This document shows positions 34,602 to 42,730 of a DNA stretch of 64,000 nt, piece after piece (positions within the stretch are counted from its first letter, which is position 1; each line of letters begins with the position of its first letter). The position numbers were made by a program, and so were the translations under genes. A model generated the notes under the pieces. The model saw only the letters and a list, made by a program, of their open reading frames with translations. It did not search any database and was not told the DNA's origin. The DNA is from CS4-C045 sp963844115. GTDB lineage: Bacteria > Planctomycetota > Planctomycetia > Pirellulales > UBA7805. The stretch covers positions 1 to 64,000 of the forward strand of contig CAWJNN010000009.1 of the NCBI GenBank assembly GCA_963844115.1, given 5' to 3'.

Positions 34602-35603
34602 ATGGGGTATCTCAACGGTCTGCTTCCGTTCCGAAGTTCGCCAAGACGCGATCGCAACGCCGCCGCGTTGCACGAATTGTTAATTGTTATCGCCATCATC
34701 GGGATTCTGATCGCGCTTCTGTTGCCGGCACTCAATACGACGCGCGAAGCGGCACGCCGATCCCAATGTTCTGCCAACGAAAAACAGATCGCATTGAGCG
34801 TAAAGACTTATGAAGAGCAGCATCGGCGGTACCCGAATTCGGCGTTTATGCCAAACGACGAATTGTTGAAAGCTAAACTGTCGGAGGTCGTTCCAGCGTC
34901 TGCGAAGGACGACAAGACGCAAGCGCCATACAGTATGTTCGTTGCGATGCTGCCCTATATGGAGCAGGCGCATCTGTATGACGTGATCGACTTCGAGAAA
35001 AAGGCATTCGACCCGGCGAATTCGAAACAGGCCAAGAACATTCTTCCCGGGCTCCGATGTCCTTCCTATACCGGTCCACCACAAAGCGCCGCCAAGGAAT
35101 ACGTTGCTACGCCTTCAGCCCTGGCTCAGTACAAGGGAGTTGGAGTGCCGACCTTCGCCATCTTGAATGATGCCGAGGAGATCAAGAATCCGAAAGGAGA
35201 CGGTGGCGTTTTACAACCGTATGCGATCGTCCGATCCATTCCCGCAACATCACTGACCATCATGATTTGCGAGACCGCGGAACAGGAGTATGCTGCCTGG
35301 TACGACGGAACCACGGCGTCGATTTCCGGATTTCATCCCGATATAGACAAGAAGAAGAAAGCGACCACGCCGGCACTGAATTACCAGTCTCGGGAGCATC
35401 CCGTTTTTCTGCCTCGTGCCAGCTTCGGAGGCGCCGGCGACATGGCTTGGGGCCCCAGCAGCGATCACCCCGGTGTCACAATTCACGCCTTTTGCGACGG
35501 ATCCACGCGGTCGATCGTCAATGATATCGATGCGGGAACGTACAAAGCGCTGATCACGCGCAATAGCGCAGACAACGAAGACATAGATCGCAATGAATTT
35601 TGA
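34602..35603 (+). CDS. DUF1559 (SBP_bac_10) prepilin-like protein with altered processing site
   Basis: 333 residues. HELLIVIAIIGILIALLLPA is the type IV pilin-like N-terminal helix that all DUF1559 proteins share, followed by TTREAARRSQCSANEKQIAL. The usual GFTLVELL is here AAALHELL: Glu-5 is kept, but the Gly-Phe cleavage pair is not. The C-terminal part has MAWGPSSDHPGVTIHAFCDG and STRSIVNDID, the family's H-x-G end. DUF1559 proteins are massively expanded in planctomycetes and probably pseudopilins; role unknown. An AGGATG-containing leader precedes the ATG at 34602. Confidence 0.9.
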   Translation: MGYLNGLLPFRSSPRRDRNAAALHELLIVIAIIGILIALLLPALNTTREAARRSQCSANEKQIALSVKTYEEQHRRYPNSAFMPNDELLKAKLSEVVPASAKDDKTQAPYSMFVAMLPYMEQAHLYDVIDFEKKAFDPANSKQAKNILPGLRCPSYTGPPQSAAKEYVATPSALAQYKGVGVPTFAILNDAEEIKNPKGDGGVLQPYAIVRSIPATSLTIMICETAEQEYAAWYDGTTASISGFHPDIDKKKKATTPALNYQSREHPVFLPRASFGGAGDMAWGPSSDHPGVTIHAFCDGSTRSIVNDIDAGTYKALITRNSADNEDIDRNEF

Positions 35604-35653
35604 CGTCTGACGCTGCTGCGAAGCCAGTTACGAGATTCGAGATCGAGCGGCAT

Positions 35654-36862
35654 TCAGTTTTCCAGCCGGTCGATCACCATGCTTGCGATGGTTTCGCCGA
35701 TACTGATCGAGGAAGTGGCGGCCGGCGAGGGTGCGTTCAGAACATGGATTTCCCGATCGTCTTGCTCGATGTGGAAATCGTCCACCAGCTTTCCGTTCGG
35801 CAAAACCGCCTGAGCGCGGACTCCCGCGCCAGCGGCGTGAACGTCGGCGGTCGATAGCTCTGGAATCAACCGTCGTAATCCGGCGACGAACGCTCGTTTG
35901 GACAACGAGCGGTACATTTCGCCGATTCCCATTTTTCCATAGCGGAGCGTAAGCATCGCGAAGCCGCGATAAGTGATCGTTTCCCAGGCGTCGCGCCACG
36001 AAAACTGACGCTTGTCGTAGCCGTGACGCGCCAGCGCGAGTACGGCATTGGGACCCGCTTCGACGCCGCCATGAATCATCCTCGTAAAGTGGACTCCCAG
36101 AAACGGAAAACGCGGATCGGGTACCGGATAGATCAGGTTTTTGACGAGATCTGTTCGGTCCGCGTTCAGCTCATAGTATTCACCCCGGAAAGGAACAATC
36201 CGCAGCTGCGGGCGTCTGCCGCACAGCCGTGCCACTCGATCGCTGTGCAGTCCGGCGCAGTTGACCAGTAACCGGCAACGTACTTCGCCATGCGTCGTCG
36301 TTAGCACCGAACGATCACCATCCGCAACAACTCCGATCAGCTTGTGGTCTGTACAGATACAGGCACCTTGGTCCTTGGCCAGCTCGGCAAATTTTTCCGC
36401 GACTTGAACGAAGTCCACAATACCGGTTTGCGGCACGTACAAGCCCGCGACCCCGGCGGCATGCGGCTCCCATTCCTGAATCTCGCTGGAAGTTAACCGT
36501 CGCACGCCTTGCAGTCCGTTGGCCAGGCCTCGCTCGTACAGCTTTTCCAGTGCCGGCAATTCGCGCTGGTCGGTGGCGACGACAATTTTTCCGCATTGCT
36601 CGTGTGCAATCCCATAGTCGGCGCAAAACCGATACATGGCGTCGCGACCCGACGCGCAGTTGAGCGCCTTGTTTGATCCGGGCCGATAGTAGAGCCCCGA
36701 ATGAATGACGCCACTGTTGTGACCGGTCTGATGTGTGGCCAGTTTGGTTTCTGCCTCTAGAACGACGATTGATCGGTTGCCGTCCGCGGATAGCGTTCGC
36801 GCCGTGGCAAGGCCGACGATCCCACCACCGATAATCGCGACGTCATAATCGTGATCTTGCAC
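35654..36862 (-). CDS. lhgO: L-2-hydroxyglutarate oxidase
   Basis: 402 residues, FAD-dependent DAO superfamily. FAD motif DVAIIGGGIVGLATARTLSA, then LATHQTGHNSGVIHSGLYYR, LVNCAGLHSDRVARLCG, VPFRGEYYELN and FLGVHFTRMIHGGVEAGPNA, all LhgO-specific. C-terminal GAGVRAQAVLPNGKLVDDF closes the FAD site. It oxidises L-2-hydroxyglutarate to 2-oxoglutarate and passes electrons to the quinone pool. The GTG start at 36862 overlaps the stop of the upstream gene by one base, so translation is coupled. Confidence 0.9.
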   Translation of the reverse strand: MQDHDYDVAIIGGGIVGLATARTLSADGNRSIVVLEAETKLATHQTGHNSGVIHSGLYYRPGSNKALNCASGRDAMYRFCADYGIAHEQCGKIVVATDQRELPALEKLYERGLANGLQGVRRLTSSEIQEWEPHAAGVAGLYVPQTGIVDFVQVAEKFAELAKDQGACICTDHKLIGVVADGDRSVLTTTHGEVRCRLLVNCAGLHSDRVARLCGRRPQLRIVPFRGEYYELNADRTDLVKNLIYPVPDPRFPFLGVHFTRMIHGGVEAGPNAVLALARHGYDKRQFSWRDAWETITYRGFAMLTLRYGKMGIGEMYRSLSKRAFVAGLRRLIPELSTADVHAAGAGVRAQAVLPNGKLVDDFHIEQDDREIHVLNAPSPAATSSISIGETIASMVIDRLEN

Positions 36863-38860
36863 TACGGTTGCTCACCGTCCAGAAATGCAGCCAGCGCCTT
36901 GGCCATTGCCGGCATATGTCGTCCCTGGCGGTCGTTGGCGAGGCCGGGTGCGAAGGCCTTGAGCGTTTCTTGTGACCGTCGCCGGAAGGCATCCCGGATA
37001 GACTCATTGTCTAGCGCCTGCCAGATAGACGAGATTGGCCGCCGCGACGGCATTACCGGACGGCAGCACGCTATCCGTCTTTTTGACCGCACGGGCGATC
37101 AGGGCTTCGTGATCGCCGGAAGTGTAAAAGAATCCGCCGGATTGTTCGTCCCAAAACAATTCGATTTGTTTTTCGGTGAGTTGCTGCGCTGCCTCAAGCC
37201 AGCGGTCGTCTTCGGTCGCGCGATGCAGTGCGATCAGGCCGTCGACTAGGAAGGCGTAATCGTCGAGATAGGCGTTCAGCTTGGCGGTGCCATTTCGATA
37301 CGTTCGCAAGAGACGGCCGTCCTTAGTGCGTAGTTCTTTCAGAATTAAGTCTGCTGCTTTGGCGGCGGCATCCGTATAGCGTTGCTCGTCCAAGATCCGG
37401 CCCGCATCGGCGAATCCGCGAATCATCAGGCCATTCCAGGCCGTCAGGACCTTGGTGTCCGTTAAAGGGCGCGCTCGCTGATTTCGCACTGCCAATAACT
37501 TTTCTCGCAATGGCGTGAGCCTGGTCGCCAACGCGGATTCTGAGAAACCGTGCTCGTCCGCGAGGTTTTTCAGGGAACGAGGAAGGTAGAGAACATAATA
37601 TTCGTGCTCAAAGTTTGGCTTGCCGTCCAAGCCATAAGCTTGCCTGAATCGGGTTGCTTCATTGCTGGTTCCGATCGTCAGATCGAGCTCGTTTTTGGTC
37701 CAACGATAGAACTTTCCTTCTTCGGCGTCGGTTTCGGCATCGATGGCGGAATAGAATCCGCCCGATTCACCGGTCATCTCACGTAGCACAAAATCCAGCA
37801 ACTCGACGACAACGCGCCGGTAATGCTCGTGCCCCAACACTTCGTAGGCTTCGGCGTACACCGAAGCGAGTTGACCGTTGTCGTACAGCATCTTTTCGAA
37901 ATGTGGAATCAACCATTTCGGGTCGGTACTATAGCGATGAAAACCACCGCCCAGATGATCACGGATTCCGCCCTGAGCCATTTCGTCCAGAGTCAATTCG
38001 AGCATTTGTCGGGCTTTGACGTTCTGCTTGTCTCGTCGTACGCGATCGATCAGGAACATTAAATCGGGCGGCGAGGGAAATTTCGTGCGAGAGGAACCGA
38101 AGCCGCCGTGCTCTGGATCAAACTGGTCCGCCATCCCGGATTCGACACGCTTGCACAACTCAATCTCCAGCGCCGTATCCTCCTCGATGCGATCACGTAA
38201 TACGCTGTGCAGCGCCACGACGATTTGGTCTGCTCGTTGTTTGAGTTTTTCCTCATCCGCCTCCCAAAACCTTTGGACGTTGCGGATCACGTCCAAGAAG
38301 CCGATCGTTCGACCTCGATCACCGGTCCGAGCGGGGAAATAGGTGCCGCCCGTAAACGGCCGAGCGTCAGGGGTGAGAAACGCAGAAAGCGGCCAGCCGC
38401 CCTGATCCCTCATTAACTGGATGCTTGTCATGTAAATGTCATCAACGTCCGGTCGCTCCTCGCGATCGACCTTGATGCAGACAAAGTGCTTGTTCATGAA
38501 CTGGGCGATCTCTTTGTCCATGAAGGATTCCCTTTCCATGACGTGGCACCAATAACAGCTGGAATACCCAATGGAAAGGAAGATTACCTTGTTTTCTCGC
38601 TTCGCCTTAGCAAACGCTTCTTCTCCCCAGCCGTACCAATCGACCGGATTATGAGCGTGCATGAGAAGGTAGGGGCTGGTCTCCTTGGCGAGCCGATTTG
38701 TGTGCTTGGGCTTATCGTTGGGTGAACCATCAGCGTTGGTTTGCTGGTCCTCCGCCGGAGCGGCCGTAGTCCGTTGGCAGCCGGTAATCGCCAGACACGT
38801 CGCAATCGAAATCGTCGCAATCGAAATCGTGGCCATCAACAGCACTGCCGATGGCAACAT
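36862..38860 (-). CDS. yyaL: DUF255/YyaL thioredoxin-domain lipoprotein, frameshifted near its end
   Basis: From the ATG at 38860 the N-terminus is a lipoprotein signal (lipobox LAITGC). The thioredoxin-like DUF255 domain follows: RLAKETSPYLLMHAHNPVDW, IGYSSCYWCHVMERESF (C-x-x-C), FVCIKVDREERPDVDDIYM, GGWPLSAFLTPDARPF. A long alpha/alpha barrel domain comes next (GGIRDHLGGGFHRYSTDPKW, LIPHFEKMLYDNGQL, TAWNGLMIRGFADAG). Frame changes near 37020; the C-terminus (QALDNESIRDAF to FLDGEQP) continues to the stop at 36862. Cellular role of this family (SSP411/spermatogenesis-associated 20) is unclear. Confidence 0.85.
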
Positions 38861-39026
38861 GGATGAGCGGACGAACAACACGGAGATATCCCTTCGATTG
38901 GCTACACAGCGGCGAACCACAGCGGCGAACCACTTCGACGAAACGGAGCACGCTCAATATTCTACCCGCTAATCGCCACTTTGACACTCGACGGCCAGGG
39001 CCTCCGTCGCGATTGGCTGTCGTGCG

Positions 39027-39452
39027 CTAATCCGCCGCGCCATGAGCCGATTCGTAGTGTTGGCGTAACAGATCTTCGCCAAAGTCTCCGACAAAGTCCC
39101 GCCACACGGCGTGCACGTGGTTCGCATCGTTTTGCGTGTTGTCGTATTCAAATAGAAATGATGGCCTTCGAACCGCCATGCCCAGTTCCCTTTTTCACTG
39201 GGAGTGCCAAAGATCGAGACATAGTACAGTTCTGGATTCACTGTCCCAGGGAAACGTCGCCTTTGCTTTCTGTTCTTCGCCCAACGAAGTCACAAACAAG
39301 TCGGCGGCCCGTTTCATATCGGCAGCGGGGTCATGGGCATACGCCACGCCTGAAGAATTCGCTGAGCAGAGTATGCCAACAACCATACCAGCTGCGAGCG
39401 GCAGGAGGAACTGAGGCGAACGGGAACGTTCGGGGGCGCCGCGTACGAGCAT
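39027..39452 (-). pseudogene. DUF3500 protein remnant with two internal deletions
   Basis: Three pieces of one DUF3500 protein are fused in changing frames. The first has a signal peptide, then AADLFVTSLGEEQKAKATFP. The second, from about 39235, has NPELYYVSIFGTPSEKGNWA and WRFEGHH. The third has EYDNTQNDANHVHAVWRDF with GDFGEDLLRQHYESAH and stops at 39027. In intact homologues roughly 75 residues separate the first two and some 150-180 the last two; both stretches are absent. The gene cannot make a functional protein. It lies downstream of the tRNA-Gln gene on the same strand. Confidence 0.8.
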
Positions 39453-39590
39453 GACGTAAATTCCTGCGGGGATCACCTGAGGACAGCGTTGATGACAGCG
39501 TCGCGGCCGAATCCATGGTCAGCGTGTGGCCACTTCGGGCAGAAAAACAGGGCTTGCGGCTGTTGCCACACGCCCTGCGTTTTCGACAGG

Positions 39591-39662
39591 CTACCCGGCC
39601 AGGACTTGAACCTGGAATAACGGAACCAAAATCCGTAGTGTTACCGATTACACCACCGGGCA
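39591..39662 (-). tRNA. tRNA-Gln (anticodon TTG)
   Basis: 72 bases. Acceptor TGCCCGG/CCGGGTA with G discriminator, D-arm GTGTAATCGGTAACAC, anticodon arm ACGGA-TTTTGGT-TCCGT with TTG at 34-36, T-arm CCAGG-TTCAAGT-CCTGG. The 3' CCA is not encoded. It begins 14 bases after the rex stop codon on the same strand and may be cotranscribed with it. Confidence 0.95.
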
Positions 39663-39676
39663 GCATTACCAACAAC

Positions 39677-40339
39677 TTAGCGTGTGTGGTTCCGGTTCAC
39701 AACGGCGAAAGCGATCTGTTCCAATTCGATGGCGAGATCGACACCTATCAGGCTCACGTGATCCGGAATGCTGATTGTCACCGGAGCGAAATTGACGATC
39801 CCTTCCACTCCTGCCCGGACCATGCGATCGGCCACCTGTTGAGCGGCCGGGGCCGGGACAGCGATCATTGCGAGGCGAACTCTTTTTTCCTTCATCACCC
39901 GATCGAGTTCGTCGATATGATCGACGTGAACGTCTTCCACGGTGGTGCCGACCACGGAACGATTGCTGTCCAGCGCGGCGACGATATGAAATCCCTGCTT
40001 GGCAAACCCCTTGTAACCGAGCAGCGCGCGACCGAGGTTACCGACGCCAACCATAACCACGGGCCACACAAACTGCGTCCCCAGGATCTTTCGGATCGCG
40101 TCAACCAACTCGGCGCATCGGTAACCGATGCCTGGGTATCCAAACTGACCGAAGTAGGCCAGGTCCTTGCGCACTTGTGCATCCGAGCAACCGAGTCGTT
40201 GTCCGAGCGCCCCGGAACTAATCGTTTCACTCCCCTCCGACACCAAATGCTGTAGTTCGCGCAGATAGAGACTAAGCCGGTTCACCACCGCCTTGGGGAC
40301 GGGTTGATTGTCAGTTGGTTTCTGGTTCGCCTCGGACAT
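39677..40339 (-). CDS. rex: Redox-sensing transcriptional repressor Rex
   Basis: 220 residues. N-terminal winged helix (AVVNRLSLYLRELQHLVSEG, SSGALGQRLGCSDAQVRKDL, AYFGQFGYPGIGY) and a Rossmann domain with NAD-binding VVMVGVGNLGRALLGYKGF. The C-terminus ends in a domain-swapped helix (VDLAIELEQIAFAVVN). Rex binds operators when NADH/NAD+ is low and releases them when NADH rises, controlling fermentation and respiration genes. I see no clear Rex palindrome (TTGTGAA-type) in its own upstream region. tRNA-Gln follows directly. Confidence 0.92.
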   Translation of the reverse strand: MSEANQKPTDNQPVPKAVVNRLSLYLRELQHLVSEGSETISSGALGQRLGCSDAQVRKDLAYFGQFGYPGIGYRCAELVDAIRKILGTQFVWPVVMVGVGNLGRALLGYKGFAKQGFHIVAALDSNRSVVGTTVEDVHVDHIDELDRVMKEKRVRLAMIAVPAPAAQQVADRMVRAGVEGIVNFAPVTISIPDHVSLIGVDLAIELEQIAFAVVNRNHTR

Positions 40340-40450
40340 TCAGATCCCCCCCACTAATGTAGATAAGGGGCTTAGGGCTAACAATATTTGGTGTGGAACG
40401 CCGGTGATATAGCTGACATTCGATGCGTGGGCAGAACCTCAATTATTTCA

Positions 40451-40490
40451 TTGACACGCGATGAATCCCGGATAGACTAGGTCTCTAGTC
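40451..40490 (+). promoter_or_regulatory. Strong promoter with start-site palindrome
   Basis: TTGACA (40451-40456), 16-base spacer, TAGACT (40473-40478). A perfect inverted repeat GACTAG-GTCT-CTAGTC (40475-40490) covers the -10 and start site and could be an operator or the 5' hairpin of the RNA. Confidence 0.65.
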
Positions 40491-40632
40491 CGTGTTTGGG
40501 AGAAAGTTTATTTAAAGTGCGGCTACTGCGAGCGTAACTACTAGCAAGTGACTTGAAAACGACGTCTGAACTCTCTTTTTCCGTGCCACCAGTTGGGGTG
40601 GCGCAGTTGAGGTTTCAGGCGTCGTTTTTTTT
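40485..40632 (+). ncRNA. Candidate small RNA or attenuating leader with strong intrinsic terminator
   Basis: From the predicted start near 40485 to a T-run at 40625-40632 is about 148 bases, without a good reading frame. The terminator is exceptional: AACGACGTCTGAA (40558-40570) pairs over 13 positions with TTCAGGCGTCGTT (40614-40626), an inner hairpin (GCCACCAGTTGGGGTGGC) caps it, and eight T follow. The unit lies about 65 bp upstream of the PEP-CTERM gene, so it is either a free small RNA or a leader that ends transcription before that gene. I recognise no known riboswitch. Confidence 0.55.
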
Positions 40633-40707
40633 GTGAACTCTGTTGGCAGAGAATCGAAGAACACGATTCTTTAAACGTTTACCAGCTGACGCAACATGGT
40701 GACACCG

Positions 40708-41524
40708 ATGAAAGTGCCGAAGGCTACAGCAGTATTAATGTCGCTCATTGCGGGGCAGGTATGGGGTACCGACTTACTCTCGGCGGCGACGGTTTCATTC
40801 TCTTCGTGGACCACGTGGCAAACCGACTGGAATGAAAGTGACATGAATACTGACGACCTGGTCGTTACGTTTCCTGCTACCGTTCCGGGTGCTTTGACAA
40901 TTGCCAACGAGAACGGTGGTGATCCTGTGTTGATCGGTCCCTCGATTTTGTCGATAGACGATTGGGCCTATTGGTTTCGGGGCGGTGCCGCTGCCGCTGC
41001 GGAAGGCAACGGTGGCATTTTCGACAACACGTTAAAACTTGTTGCATTCGGAGATAACCAAAACGTTTTTCAGACGAATTTGCACGACAACGTAGACCTG
41101 AGCGGAATTGTGGATGTTCAAAACGCGATATTCACGGACATCCTACCTCCCGGCAGGTACGTCGGGCACGTTGTACGTCTTGGGAGCCGCAGAGCGTGGG
41201 CGATCAACGAATCCAATCACGTTCAGCGTTTCTGGCAGCAGCGCTTCAGGAACCGCCGGCGAAGGAATCGAGACCGCCAGTACGGCAGATCGTCAGACGG
41301 GTTTTCTTACGTTTACGTGGGATGCCACAGCCGACGTTAGTGACGTTAGCGCTTCGGTGCGGATGTCTGGCGTCGCCACGACAAATGATGATTGGGCTTT
41401 TCTGGGGTTTGCCGCCAGTCTCAACGCGGTGCCCGAGCCCTCTGCAATCGTGTTGGCATCCGGTGGGATCCTGATGATAATCATCGGGTCCATGCGAAGT
41501 TGTCAGCGCAGTCGTCGACGTTGA
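40708..41524 (+). CDS. PEP-CTERM sorting-signal protein, frameshifted
   Basis: Signal peptide KVPKATAVLMSLIAGQVWG, then a beta-rich secreted domain (WTTWQTDWNESDMNTDDLVV, LTIANENGGDPVLIGPSILS). Frame shifts near 41157, after which SGTLYVLGAAERGRSTNPIT leads to the C-terminal sorting signal AVPEPSAIVLASGGILMIII followed by RSCQRSRRR. PEP-CTERM proteins are processed by exosortase and go to the envelope or biofilm matrix. ATG at 40696 is an alternative start. No exosortase gene is in the window. The gene follows the candidate ncRNA. Confidence 0.75.
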
Positions 41525-41625
41525 TTCGACGGGCAACTGCGACAGCGACCCTGGTCCTGACCCTGATCCTGACGGTGGGTCTCGGCCTACCAATCGATCT
41601 CGTAGGAGACCGCAAGTGCGCAGCG

Positions 41626-41670
41626 AACAGCCCTCTTCCGTGGCGTACGAAAGAGGGCTGTTCTATTTTT
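41626..41670 (+). terminator. Intrinsic terminator after the PEP-CTERM gene
   Basis: AACAGCCCTCTT pairs perfectly with AAGAGGGCTGTT around a 13-base loop, followed by CTATTTTTT on the + strand. It is about 100 bp past the PEP-CTERM stop. Confidence 0.88.
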
Positions 41671-41687
41671 TAGCAATGCTGGCTCGA

Positions 41688-42126
41688 CTACTTCGTCCAG
41701 TGACAAGGGTGGTCGATGCGGATTTCGCCCGTGCCCGAGTGGTACAGCCATCCGCCTGTCCCCGTCACGTTGCCAACGACAATTGCGCCTTGATCCCGTC
41801 ACTTCCGTGACGGTTGCGCTATTGGTGATCGTGTCGGTCGGCATTTTCACCAAGTAAGGGCCGAAGCTGCTGCCGCCATGGGTCGTCTGCGTGGTAAGAC
41901 CGGTGATCGCCCCGCCGGCAAACGCTGGAAGATTGCCGCCATGTTGGGCTTTATACAGTTCGATCTGGGCACGCAAGGTGTTCAGATTGAATTCAGCCGT
42001 GGCTTCTTCGGCATCGGCCGTCGAATCGGTGAATTGGGGAATGATCGTGGCGGCCAGGATGGCCATGATGACGACCACGATCAAGATTTCGATCAGCGTA
42101 AACGCGCTGCGGACTTGCGATTTCAT
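41688..42126 (-). CDS. GspG-like type II secretion pseudopilin / prepilin, frameshifted
   Basis: N-terminal SAFTLIEILIVVVIMAILAA is a canonical prepilin helix with cleavage before Phe and Glu-5. LNTLRAQIELYKAQHGGNLP and FGPYLVKMPTDTITNSATVT match pseudopilins of the GspG/GspH group. Frame breaks near 41795; in another frame it ends GNVTGTGGWLYHSGTGEIRI and a stop at 41688. A good ribosome-binding site (GGAGAGG) precedes the ATG at 42126. It probably forms part of a type II secretion or pilus-like system whose other genes lie elsewhere. Confidence 0.8.
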
Positions 42127-42730
42127 CGTGTTACCTCTCCAAAACGGCTTGTTTTAAAAGTTATTTGCGTTGTCGTTGTATTTCTTCCCAAACAACGGGC
42201 ACCTGGCGGGCCAACAAAGGCGTTTCCACAAACCGCGAGTGTTCTGCCTTCGTTTGGTATCTACGTCACACGCAACACCGCGTCAAACGTGGGCGCGTCG
42301 AATTCCTCAAGCCGACAGCAGCAATCCGGTCGGATGTGTCGCTTCAACCGTTGCGGCTGGACTCAATCCGACGTCCATGCCATCCATTGGCCCTAGGCTC
42401 CGCTTATTCCGTACACGGCTTAAATCAGGACATCACTGCATATCCCGCAAACGCATCTCATCCTGTGCACACTTTTCTAAATACGCAGTCACATCAGTAT
42501 ATCCAAATCAATCTCTTTACTTATCTTGACGATAAACTCCACCAGAGAAACCTATTTTAGTTAGTATGCACCGTCTAAGAAGGAACCGGCGGTTTGGATG
42601 ACTAGGTGTGCGACATGGAATGTATAGCACACCACGAAGTTTGTCAGATCATCCGCATTTGGCGATGCGAGGGATAGAACTGACGTTTATCTGTGCCGAC
42701 GTCGAGTTGAGCATAGGAGGAGGCTAAACA
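42127..42730. other. Long divergent intergenic region (604 bp)
   Basis: Holds the 5' regions of the pseudopilin (minus) and YTV (+) genes. I see no supported gene. A possible promoter element TTGACG occurs near 42527 but its spacing to TATTTT is too long to be confident. The AGGAGGAGG at 42715-42723 is the ribosome-binding site of the YTV gene. Confidence 0.5.

Noticed and set aside
40340..40440. Rex autoregulatory operator
   Set aside because: No TTGTGAA-N-TTCACAA-like palindrome is found upstream of rex.
42165..42560. Open frames in the gap upstream of the YTV gene
   Set aside because: Composition is irregular, with no family, no start signal and no conserved motif.
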